A DNA stretch of 7,529 bases from the NCBI GenBank assembly GCA_009928745.1, contig SACC01000053.1:1-7529 (forward strand), given 5' to 3'. Below the pieces are notes generated by a model. The model made no database searches and had not been told where the DNA came from. It saw only the letters and a program-made list of their open reading frames with translations. Position 1 is the first letter of the stretch, and every line of letters starts with the position of its first letter. The translations under genes and the position numbers were made by a program. Below are positions 1 to 6,233 of the stretch, piece by piece. The stretch comes from Clostridia bacterium (GTDB taxonomy: Bacteria > Bacillota > Clostridia > Christensenellales > CAG-1252).

Positions 1-62
1 CCAAAACGTTGATATTTTTTGCGGACGCCATGATTTGAGTCCGCTTGATTTTGAGTGGAAAC
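1..62 (+). other. Frame-disrupted upstream part of the large surface-protein gene
   Basis: This stretch continues the downstream repeat protein but no single frame reads through it. Bases 3-26 read KTLIFFAD in the frame of the downstream ORF, which then hits TGA at 36-38. Bases 29-58 in the next frame read HDLSPLDFEW. From base 60 the original frame resumes with NDPITGG. Joined, the pieces give a unit matching the later repeat at residues 403-423 of the open frame (TKLSFRL, then TMDISSW), with the same spacing from the LxF strand to the closing DxxxW. A missing base near 27-29 and an extra A in the run at 59-61 would explain it. I infer two compensating indels, from sequencing error or real decay. 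The gene therefore starts upstream of the window. Confidence 0.6.
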
Positions 63-2918
63 GATCCGATTACGGGAGGATATATTCAATTTTCGTTTTC
101 GTCGGGTCGAAACGGACGTTTTTCAGCTCTATCATCTTTGCCTGTCCGGTATGTCCATCCAGATAAAGTTATCTTCTATTATGATGGAGGACAGCATGTC
201 TTTGATGTTAATTGGGCTTTTGGATGGAATGAGAACAGCTTGTGGAACAGGGGCGCGGCATACAAATACACTTCAACATTTAGCAGAACCTCGCTACAAG
301 TAAACCTTGAAATGTCGTTTGCGTCTAAGATTGTTGAAGCCTTTAAGTTTGTAGAGTCACCATCAAGCAATGATGCTGTAGTTTTCCAAAAAATTGTGGA
401 CGAGATTCCCGTTGAAGTAACTCTTGAATATAAAGATTTGGACGGACAGAAGAGATTTGTTTTCGCTTCCTACGGCGCTTTTGATTCAACCAAAGCATAT
501 GATTATACGGATTCCAAGAATTATCCGAATACAGCTTTTGTTAAATTTTTAGGTGAAGATGGCTGGAGAACAATGGAGTTAGTATGGGATTTGAGTATAT
601 ATTCCACCCGTACCGATATTCTTCAGAACGGCTATTCGGGAAAAATTGGCGCAATGCTTGCGTTAGGTCAGCCTTTAGGCGATGTATATATTTCTGTTGC
701 AGCGAGCGCGCCGGACGAAATCTATGTAGTTTATGAAGAGGAAGAAGGTATTCCCGTATTAACCGATAGCAAGATTAGATTCAACCTGCTCTCAATAGTC
801 GGCGGTAAGGCGGTAATTACTGATCCGCGCGCAATTGCGAACTTCCCTCAAAGCTTGTATTTTAGCTACTCACCGTCTAAAAATCTTGACAGCGGTTGGT
901 TCGATATAAGCGAATGGGTGCTGACAAATGCTGCAGGTTTGAACAAGATTGACCAGTATTATAGAGATGCGCTTGCCGCGGGTACACCGTTGCAAAATAT
1001 TGCGAATCCAAGCATTGTTGTAATTGCAAAATTCGGCAATGCGGTAGCAGGTTATATAGAAATTCCCATTGAGGTTGCCGTTTACGCTAGTCTAATGAGT
1101 GAGGAACTGCTAGGCGGGATGCCTCTTGCGAATTCTTCGCTAAGCGGGGGAGGCAGTACACAGAATTCTATGATTTATTCGCTTGTTGAAGACGAACCGG
1201 CGCTTACAGTCAATCCGTACGTTGCTAATCCGCGTGTTTCAGCGAGTTATCCTACAAAATTATCTTTCAGACTGAATTCGGGAGATACGGTTACTATGGA
1301 TATTTCCTCCTGGGATTTATCCGCAATTCCGTTAACCAATTTACATAACGGTACTACAGGCGGTAATTATTACAGCGTTACGGCGCTAATTGATGTCGGT
1401 ATGGATATTTCGGCTATTAAATTGCCTGTTAGATTATATGTTACACCGAGAATAATAGAAAAAGTCTGGGTGGATGAGAGCATTGCAAAGAATATATATA
1501 TTGATCCATATTCCTTGCAACCGTTCGGGGAGAATGTTGAAGCAGGCTTCGCTTATAAGAGAGTTGTGGCAAAATTTGTCAATGACGATAACACATACAC
1601 AATGGTTATGAAATATGACATAAGCAACATAATACTGTCATATACAGGCGGCGCTGCCGCATACGGTGTAACAGTTTATGTAGGCAATGAAGCCGGCGGA
1701 TATCAAGCAATACCTAATTATAATATTTATATTAAGCAAAGTCTTATAGTATCAATCAGTACGGACGCGGAGGTTAGCGGCATAGCTATTGGAGAGCTGT
1801 ATTCAGCCGAGTATAACGGCGGAGTACTTGAGGAGACCTTTAAGGCGCTTAACTCTCTGGAGTTATCAGCATTGCTCGCCCAAAAATATTTGACTATAAG
1901 CTTCGGCACGCCTACAGAGGTCACAAGTGTGCGCACCATCAGCGTTTATGACGGAGTATTGGAAGGCTTGGTATATCAATGGAAGAGAGACGCAGAAGGC
2001 GTGTTGTACCTCGAATTATGGAACAACAATCCTCTATATGCAGGCATTCTCGGAGATAATCAGATTATTATCAGCGGTTTGACTAATTATGTGGAGATAG
2101 ATTTTAATCTGTTCACAATGCCATTGCCTGAAGAGGGGCTTGAAGAGATATACAGCGGCAAAACTGCGGGAGCATTCCTTGCAAGCTGGTCTATTACAAG
2201 CGACATCTTTACCGATGAGCAAATGGGGCTTAAGCTTGTAAGAGTAAGCGACGAGTACGAACTTACGGCAAGCGATATTCTAAATGCGGGTGAGTATCAA
2301 TATATTTTAACAGTAACCGGTCATTGCGAATACGGTGGCAGTATTATAAGGACAATTATTATTCAGCAAAAAGCTGTACTTGCCGCCGACTTCAATATTC
2401 GCGCCTATAATTCGGTACAGAGCCTTAATTATTCCAAGTATTACGACGGCATTCCTGTAGTGCTTGAAGCGGTAACTTTAATATCGGGATTGACACTGTC
2501 TATTGTCTATGACGGCTTTAGCGGTAATCCTGTTAACGCCGCAGTGTATAATTATGCAGTAGTGTCTAATAATCCCAATTATATCTGCGCGGTAACCGGA
2601 AGCGTTACGATAAATGCGCAGGTAATAGATGACAGCAATTCAATAATTACAGTAGGAGATACTGACGCGCTGACACCTCCCACAGTTTCTGTAATAGTTG
2701 CCGGAAGAGTATTGACAATATCCGAATATACGGTGTATTATGGTAGTAGCAGTGAGCCTGCTCTTATAACAATAACTAATTATGCTACCTTTATTGCAGG
2801 CTTTGAGTTCGGTACAGAAGACAGCGCGACAGCTTATGCAAAAATTGTTATAATTATTAACAACTATGTTATTACCACAATAATTAGAGATTTCACTATC
2901 AGCAAAGCGCAAGCATAA
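45..2918 (+). CDS. Large secreted-type repeat protein with Ig-like (Big_4-like and MBG/YDG-like) domains, 5' end missing
   Basis: This is the open 3' part (957 codons) of a larger gene. The first possible start, TTG at 45, has no Shine-Dalgarno and no signal peptide behind it, and the homology runs upstream of it, so it is not the true start. Residues ~39-570 hold about five tandem beta units, each with a strand like LxFxxxDG followed by DxxxW, for example around 41-57, 163-182, 268-292, 403-423 and 505-527. This pattern resembles the bacterial Ig-like Big_4 family. Residues ~770-860 look like an MBG/YDG domain (KYYDGIP, then NPNYICAV, ending VTIN). A further divergent unit ends in TISKAQA, the kind of linker usually found between MBG repeats. 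No LPXTG motif, terminal membrane helix or catalytic motif is visible. By family it should be extracellular, acting in adhesion or as a structural stalk, but the ligand is unknown. The neighbouring lipoprotein gene probably shares its transcript. Confidence 0.75.
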   Translation: MILSGNDPITGGYIQFSFSSGRNGRFSALSSLPVRYVHPDKVIFYYDGGQHVFDVNWAFGWNENSLWNRGAAYKYTSTFSRTSLQVNLEMSFASKIVEAFKFVESPSSNDAVVFQKIVDEIPVEVTLEYKDLDGQKRFVFASYGAFDSTKAYDYTDSKNYPNTAFVKFLGEDGWRTMELVWDLSIYSTRTDILQNGYSGKIGAMLALGQPLGDVYISVAASAPDEIYVVYEEEEGIPVLTDSKIRFNLLSIVGGKAVITDPRAIANFPQSLYFSYSPSKNLDSGWFDISEWVLTNAAGLNKIDQYYRDALAAGTPLQNIANPSIVVIAKFGNAVAGYIEIPIEVAVYASLMSEELLGGMPLANSSLSGGGSTQNSMIYSLVEDEPALTVNPYVANPRVSASYPTKLSFRLNSGDTVTMDISSWDLSAIPLTNLHNGTTGGNYYSVTALIDVGMDISAIKLPVRLYVTPRIIEKVWVDESIAKNIYIDPYSLQPFGENVEAGFAYKRVVAKFVNDDNTYTMVMKYDISNIILSYTGGAAAYGVTVYVGNEAGGYQAIPNYNIYIKQSLIVSISTDAEVSGIAIGELYSAEYNGGVLEETFKALNSLELSALLAQKYLTISFGTPTEVTSVRTISVYDGVLEGLVYQWKRDAEGVLYLELWNNNPLYAGILGDNQIIISGLTNYVEIDFNLFTMPLPEEGLEEIYSGKTAGAFLASWSITSDIFTDEQMGLKLVRVSDEYELTASDILNAGEYQYILTVTGHCEYGGSIIRTIIIQQKAVLAADFNIRAYNSVQSLNYSKYYDGIPVVLEAVTLISGLTLSIVYDGFSGNPVNAAVYNYAVVSNNPNYICAVTGSVTINAQVIDDSNSIITVGDTDALTPPTVSVIVAGRVLTISEYTVYYGSSSEPALITITNYATFIAGFEFGTEDSATAYAKIVIIINNYVITTIIRDFTISKAQA

Positions 2919-2932
2919 CACAAAGGTTGTAC

Positions 2933-2950
2933 GATTTCACATTAGAAATC
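2933..2950 (+). other. Short AT-rich inverted repeat between the surface-protein and lipoprotein genes
   Basis: GATTTC and GAAATC form 6-bp arms around the 6-nt loop ACATTA, in the 63-base gap. There is no T-run after it, so it is not an intrinsic terminator, and the stem is weak. It could be an operator or an mRNA processing or stability element, or chance in AT-rich DNA. No convincing promoter is visible in the gap: TTGTAC at 2927 and TTATAC at 2953 are 20 bases apart, which is too far. Read-through from the upstream gene is the simplest assumption. Confidence 0.25.
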
Positions 2951-2981
2951 TGTTATACGCAAAATTTATTGGAGGATTTAT

Positions 2982-4058
2982 ATGAAAAAATTTTTAATCG
3001 TAATTTCTGTCATACTGTTATTCGCACTAACAGCGACAATGGCGGTCGGTTGTAAACAACCAACTCCGGTTGAACCTTTGGATATCGAAGCTGGATCAAG
3101 ACCTGATTTTGCTAACGGCATTACAGCAAGCGAATTAGTTGTGATTAACGCAGGTCTTGCATCTAACGCAACGGACGCGCAGAGAAAGGCTGCGGTGCTT
3201 TGCTTGTTTTATGCTGCTGATAGAATCCAGCTCGCCGCAGACACGTTATTTAAAATATCCGACGGTAGCGGTTATGCAAAATCCGGAGCAGAAGGCAATA
3301 TGACGGTGCGCGGTTTCTATTTTAGAAGCGGTAGCAGTTTCTATTCGCAAACTGCCGGTCAAATAACAAGCGCTAATGTCGGCAGTCTTATACCTAATGC
3401 CACTAATGTTGCAAGAAATATGCTTGACCAATTAGGTCGTACTTATACTCCTGATATGGAAACGTTCTATCGCCAAAAGGCAGAGGACGGCAAAGGAGCA
3501 AATAAACCTAATGTTGCCGCGTATGATCACTTCCCCTATGTTTCGGCAGATTATAGCAAGTGTAAGGCGGAGGAGTTTACTCTTGAGCAATGGAGAACAA
3601 AAGACCGTATACTTAATACTGTTGGAGAGCTTAGCAATTTTGCTTTTAACGTTAACGCTATTAAGGACGCGGAAATTTCGCTAAACGAAGAAGAGCATTT
3701 CTATAGAATAGAATTCGCGCTCGATACTGGCAATAAGGGAACAGATTATGACGATGTTGTCAACTTCGCAAGAGAAGGTCTTAGAGAGGCGTCCACAAGT
3801 GATAATCTTGATTATGTTATCTATAATGTAACATTAGAGATATGGGATAACGGATATATCCGCACGTTCTCATCAGTTGAGAATTGGGAAGCAACCTTAA
3901 AAATATATGGTTTAAAACTTGACGGTGTATCGGATTCTTCTAATACCACCAGTTATTACTGGGATTGGGAAGAGATTAAAGATGTTATTGATGATTATGA
4001 AGCTTATGATGAAGCTGAAACCCCAGCTGACTTCTTAAATATTCTTAATTGGCGTTAA
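2982..4058 (+). CDS. Unrecognised 358-aa lipoprotein
   Basis: I do not recognise the family. The N-terminus is a clear lipoprotein signal: MKK, a hydrophobic stretch at residues 4-19, then the lipobox A21-V22-G23-C24. The mature protein would be lipidated at C24 and sit on the outer face of the membrane. A short Pro-rich linker (25-33) follows. Residues ~45-90 look helical, ~105-130 contain Tyr/Phe-rich strands (GFYFRSGSSFYS), and ~235-310 look like a beta sheet with alternating Tyr, Phe and Trp. The last 40 residues are acidic and aromatic (YYWDWEEIKDVIDDYEAYD). Apart from C24 the only cysteines are C74 and C194. The start is well set, with GGAGG at 2971-2975 six bases before ATG. The gene lies 63 bases after the surface-repeat gene and ends at a strong terminator, so the two may work together at the cell surface; that link is inferred from position only. 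Confidence 0.85.
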   Translation: MKKFLIVISVILLFALTATMAVGCKQPTPVEPLDIEAGSRPDFANGITASELVVINAGLASNATDAQRKAAVLCLFYAADRIQLAADTLFKISDGSGYAKSGAEGNMTVRGFYFRSGSSFYSQTAGQITSANVGSLIPNATNVARNMLDQLGRTYTPDMETFYRQKAEDGKGANKPNVAAYDHFPYVSADYSKCKAEEFTLEQWRTKDRILNTVGELSNFAFNVNAIKDAEISLNEEEHFYRIEFALDTGNKGTDYDDVVNFAREGLREASTSDNLDYVIYNVTLEIWDNGYIRTFSSVENWEATLKIYGLKLDGVSDSSNTTSYYWDWEEIKDVIDDYEAYDEAETPADFLNILNWR

Positions 4059-4080
4059 TAGTTATTGACTTACCTAACAT

Positions 4081-4110
4081 AAAGAGCGATGTAACAACAT
4101 CGCTCTTTTT
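4081..4110 (+). terminator. Intrinsic terminator after the lipoprotein gene
   Basis: A perfect 12-bp stem (4081-4092 with 4097-4108) closes an AACA tetraloop and runs into a T-tract ending at 4110. It begins 22 bases after the lipoprotein stop codon. On the minus strand the stem is followed only by TTTATGTT, so it might also slow transcription arriving from tetR, but that direction is weak. Confidence 0.92.
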
Positions 4111-4156
4111 AATTCTATGTATAATCAATTTATATTTATTTAGTTTATTTACACGA

Positions 4157-4297
4157 TATATAATAAATGTATTTAAGCAGTGATTACTAAATCTAGCTAC
4201 TTTATTTCTTCCGATTATATTTACTTAGGCTACCTACTTAGGTTTTTTCTCTTATATCTGCTAAACTTTTCCGCAGTATATCATAAGTGTATTTACG
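4157..4297. repeat. Imperfect direct repeat in the AT-rich intergenic region
   Basis: Bases 4157-4177 and 4277-4297 agree at 18 of 21 positions and lie exactly 120 bases apart (core TATAxxATAAxTGTATTTA). They occupy the noncoding stretch between the lipoprotein terminator and the tetR stop codon. The rest of that stretch (4111-4307) is AT-rich, with several TATTTAC-like words and a short TACTTAGG repeat at 4221 and 4235. I see no gene in it. Low sequence complexity could explain the similarity. Confidence 0.3.
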
Positions 4298-4307
4298 TAT
4301 AAGATTT

Positions 4308-4889
4308 TTAGTAATATAACTCTTGTTTGCGGTTAAGCAGAATATCCGCGCCCTTCAATAAATCGTCTTTTGACCAGTTTTCTTCGCAGTTTATCCACCA
4401 TTTTAACATTGCAATTAAAGCGCCTGAATAATATTCAGCAACTATTTCGGCAGGTATTCTGAGCAAATGCTTCTTCTTGTTTTTATCACGGATATGAGCT
4501 AATATCAGCGTGGCAATATGATTCTGCAATTCAGAGATAAAAACGTTATTATTATTCAGCTTACTGACTTTTCTAAGAAAAATTTTGTTTTCAATGCAGA
4601 AGTCTGCGGCATTAGAAAGTAAGGCAGAATAATATTCATTGGAAGTAAAATATTTGTCTTCAGCAGGTTCAAGCTCTTTTTCCAGCTGTAGCAAGCAAAA
4701 AGACAATAAATCGTATTTATCCTCAAAATGGTTGTAAAAAGTAGCTCGCGGTACCTTAGCTTCCTCGCATATATCCTTTACGAAGATATTGTTGAACGGT
4801 TTTTGCTCTAATAATGTCTCCATAGCAATTTGCAATATCTTACAAGTACGCGCGGAGGAGACATTAGATTTTTCAGTGAGTTTTTTCAT
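4308..4889 (-). CDS. TetR/AcrR-family transcriptional regulator
   Basis: A 193-aa one-domain-plus-ligand-pocket repressor. The N-terminal TetR DNA-binding fold spans residues ~14-62, with the helix-turn-helix in FVKDICEEAKVPRATFYNHF and the conserved KYDLL that starts the next helix. The C-terminal half is helical and divergent. Its segment around residues 148-180 (AEYYSGALIAMLKWW, then a DDLL helix) resembles the C-terminal domain common in DhaS-like Firmicutes regulators, so the ligand cannot be named. I chose the ATG at 4889 (MKKLTEK) because AGGAAGG sits just upstream; a longer frame from TTG at 4907 lacks such a site. The gene is alone, on the strand opposite the surface genes, with its own promoter and no divergent neighbour. 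It probably represses itself, and its other targets lie elsewhere or are unknown. Confidence 0.92.
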   Translation of the reverse strand: MKKLTEKSNVSSARTCKILQIAMETLLEQKPFNNIFVKDICEEAKVPRATFYNHFEDKYDLLSFCLLQLEKELEPAEDKYFTSNEYYSALLSNAADFCIENKIFLRKVSKLNNNNVFISELQNHIATLILAHIRDKNKKKHLLRIPAEIVAEYYSGALIAMLKWWINCEENWSKDDLLKGADILLNRKQELYY

Positions 4890-4946
4890 TTTCGCCTTCC
4901 TATACAAATAGATACAATGTAATCAATTATCTCTTTGCTGTTAGTA

Positions 4947-4975
4947 ATTTTATCAAAAATATGGACACATGTCAA
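4947..4975 (-). promoter_or_regulatory. tetR promoter
   Basis: On the minus strand, TTGACA (4975-4970) is separated by 17 bases from TAAAAT (4952-4947), a near-consensus vegetative promoter with one mismatch in the -10 box. The transcript would start about 50 bases upstream of the tetR ATG. Nothing else on this strand lies between it and the gene. Confidence 0.75.
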
Positions 4976-4976
4976 T
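4961..4976. promoter_or_regulatory. Candidate TetR operator over the -35 box
   Basis: ATGGACACATGTCAAT is a 16-bp imperfect palindrome with 6 of 8 base pairs symmetric and inner half-sites GACA and TGTC. It covers the whole -35 hexamer of the tetR promoter. TetR-family proteins usually bind palindromes of this size and commonly repress their own gene, so autoregulation is a reasonable inference. Part of the symmetry comes from the TTGACA box itself, which weakens the case. Confidence 0.45.
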
Positions 4977-5039
4977 CATCTGTCGCAAAAAGATAGGAGT
5001 AAATCAAAAATTACATAGTAAGCATTTACGAATCGTAAT

Positions 5040-5067
5040 AAAAAATACCCGCGAGTAATCGCGGGCA
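5040..5067 (-). terminator. Intrinsic terminator of the rpsF-ssb-rpsR operon
   Basis: On the minus strand CCCGCGA pairs with TCGCGGG (5065-5059 with 5054-5048) around a TTAC loop. The stem is followed by TATTTTTT, encoded by the A-run at 5040-5045. It lies 43 bases after the rpsR stop codon. A further small inverted repeat, TTACG-AAT-CGTAA at 5026-5038, directly follows it. Confidence 0.9.
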
Positions 5068-5102
5068 AAATAATATGTATTATCCTTATTATAGGGGTTG
5101 TT

Positions 5103-5121
5103 GCGATTAATTAATAATCGC
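5103..5121 (-). other. Hairpin overlapping the rpsR stop codon
   Basis: GCGATTA and TAATCGC form perfect 7-bp arms around a 5-nt loop. The structure includes the last rpsR codons and its TAA. The flanking CCCGCGATTA on the coding strand is the same word that forms the left arm of the operon terminator, so the two could compete for the terminator's right arm. It may act as a 3'-end stability element. Confidence 0.4.
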
Positions 5122-5386
5122 GGGTAGAGCCTTTATATGGCAATAACGCCATCTGTCTTGCTCTTTTAATTGCTGTCGCTAAAGCTCTCTGATGCTTAGC
5201 ACAGGTACCTGTGGAGCGTCTGGGAGCGATTTTGCCGCTTTCCGTAACAAACTTTCTCAATTTGTTTACGTCTTTATAGTCAATATCATCCTGCTTATCT
5301 ACGCAAAAAATACAAACTTTTTTCTTTGCGGGTTTTCTAAGCGGACGCTTTACATTCTTATCATCTGATGTCTTTGTTGTATTCAT
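5111..5386 (-). CDS. rpsR: Small ribosomal subunit protein bS18
   Basis: A 91-aa bS18 protein of the 30S platform, where it forms a heterodimer with bS6 on 16S rRNA. The family core is complete: basic N-terminus, then residues ~23-82 with DIDYKDVNKLRKFV, ESGKIAPRRSTGTCAKHQR and ATAIKRARQMALLPY. It is the cysteine-containing (potentially zinc-binding) form: C25 and C28 in VCIFC, with C62 and H65 in TCAKH. The N-terminal tail (1-20) is Lys/Arg-rich and variable, as in many Firmicutes. GAGGTG precedes the ATG by a few bases. It is the last gene of the operon, 19 bases after ssb, and is followed by an intrinsic terminator. Confidence 0.97.
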   Translation of the reverse strand: MNTTKTSDDKNVKRPLRKPAKKKVCIFCVDKQDDIDYKDVNKLRKFVTESGKIAPRRSTGTCAKHQRALATAIKRARQMALLPYKGSTRDY

Positions 5387-5405
5387 ACTTCACCTCAATT
5401 AATTT

Positions 5406-5774
5406 TTAGAAGGGGAGAGCGTCGTCAATAGGTTTCATTTCCGTTATTGCGGCGTCTTCCTCGCCAGCAGCTTTGGTGCTTAAGAACTGCACTTCGTCTG
5501 CTACTATTTCGGTAATATACCTTTTAGATCCGTCGTTGGCGTCATAAGATCTTGTCTGAATGCTGCCGCAGATTGCTGCTTTGCTACCCTTCTTCAAGAA
5601 CTTACTGCAATTCTCAGCTTGACCTCTCCATGCGATAACGGGTAAGAAATCTGTCTCGTTATTGCCGAAGCGGCGTGATACTGCGATGGTAAATTTGCAC
5701 ACGGATATACCGCTTGAAGTGGTGCTTAACTCAGGGTCTTTCGTTAAATTACCTATTAATAAAACCTTATTCAT
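5406..5774 (-). CDS. ssb: Single-stranded DNA-binding protein
   Basis: A 122-aa bacterial SSB, which as a tetramer coats single-stranded DNA in replication, recombination and repair. The OB fold covers residues 1-98: MNKVLLIGNLTKDPEL, then CKFTIAVSRRF, FLPVIAWRGQAENC with W49, a KKGSKAAICGSIQTRSY strand and ITEIVADEVQFL. The C-terminal acidic tip ends DDALPF, the form that docks partner proteins. The linker between fold and tip is only about 17 residues, so the protein is shorter than the usual ~160-180 aa. The start is clear, with GGGAGG just upstream of ATG. It is the middle gene of the operon, 10 bases after rpsF and 19 before rpsR, the standard Bacillota order. Confidence 0.97.
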   Translation of the reverse strand: MNKVLLIGNLTKDPELSTTSSGISVCKFTIAVSRRFGNNETDFLPVIAWRGQAENCSKFLKKGSKAAICGSIQTRSYDANDGSKRYITEIVADEVQFLSTKAAGEEDAAITEMKPIDDALPF

Positions 5775-5784
5775 AATTCCTCCC

Positions 5785-6066
5785 TTATTTGCGCGCTACA
5801 AGATAGCGAACAACATTGTCTGTGTTTTTCATTTGTCTCTCCAGCTCTGCGGGTACATCAGCAGGTGCTTCAAAAGACATTAACACATAGTAACCTTCGT
5901 TCTTAAAGTCGATAGGGTAAGCGAATCTCTTCGTGCCCCATTTGTCAATTGCGACTATAGTCCCGTTCAATGATGTTACTAAGGTAGAGAATCTTTCAAT
6001 TAAAGCTGCTTTTGCATCGTCCGATGCAGCGCCTTCGAGGATGTATAAAACCTCATACTTGTTCAT
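5785..6066 (-). CDS. rpsF: Small ribosomal subunit protein bS6
   Basis: A 93-aa bS6 protein that pairs with bS18 on the 30S platform. It shows the family's ferredoxin-like layout: MNKYEVLYIL as the first strand, a helix at ~15-33, a strand with GTKRFAYPIDFKNEGYYVLMSF at ~44-65, and the C-terminal NVVRYLVARK. I chose the ATG at 6066 because a perfect AGGAGG lies 8 bases upstream and the family starts here. The frame stays open further upstream through the leader and promoter, but no ribosome site supports that extension. It is the first gene of the rpsF-ssb-rpsR operon. Confidence 0.97.
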   Translation of the reverse strand: MNKYEVLYILEGAASDDAKAALIERFSTLVTSLNGTIVAIDKWGTKRFAYPIDFKNEGYYVLMSFEAPADVPAELERQMKNTDNVVRYLVARK

Positions 6067-6138
6067 TAACTTTACCTCCTTTTGGACTGAATGGCCTCCT
6101 TGGTAGGGAAGCAAGGGATAATAACCCATATTATTAAT
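6067..6138 (-). promoter_or_regulatory. rpsF 5' leader, possible autoregulatory region
   Basis: From the predicted transcript start near 6138 the leader is about 72 nt. It contains a possible hairpin, CCTTG pairing with CAAGG (6116-6112 with 6102-6098) around a 9-nt loop. It also has two AGGAGG words: one at 6080-6075 serving rpsF, and one at 6100-6095 with no start codon after it, partly inside the hairpin. In many bacteria the bS6:bS18 complex represses this operon through a leader RNA with a bulged CCG. I do not see that CCG here, so a match to the known motif is not supported. Confidence 0.35.
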
Positions 6139-6144
6139 GCTTAA

Positions 6145-6173
6145 ATTATATATTATTATTATAGTATTGTAAA
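6145..6173 (-). promoter_or_regulatory. rpsF-ssb-rpsR operon promoter
   Basis: On the minus strand TTTACA (6173-6168) and a perfect TATAAT (6150-6145) are 17 bases apart, surrounded by AT-rich DNA. It faces away from the greA promoter; the two -35 boxes are about 60 bases apart. Confidence 0.85.
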
Positions 6174-6233
6174 GCAAAAATATTGTTTTTATGAGTAGTA
6201 ATATATGATTTTTTGTAATATTTGGAATAGGGG

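Noticed and set aside
45..47. TTG as the true start of the large surface protein
   Set aside because: It has no ribosome binding site or signal peptide, and clear repeat homology continues upstream across the frame breaks.
2640..2921. Minus-strand ORF opposite the end of the surface-protein gene
   Set aside because: It is a shadow frame with no family features or ribosome site, opposite a well-supported coding frame. Similar opposite-strand frames over greA and lysS were rejected for the same reason.
4218..4250. Possible small terminator: TACTTAGG repeat followed by six T
   Set aside because: The best stem is only 4 bp (ACCT/AGGT), and no transcript that would need it is evident.
4890..4907. 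Longer TetR start at TTG 4907
   Set aside because: The ATG at 4889 has a good AGGAAGG just upstream, and that site lies inside the proposed extension.
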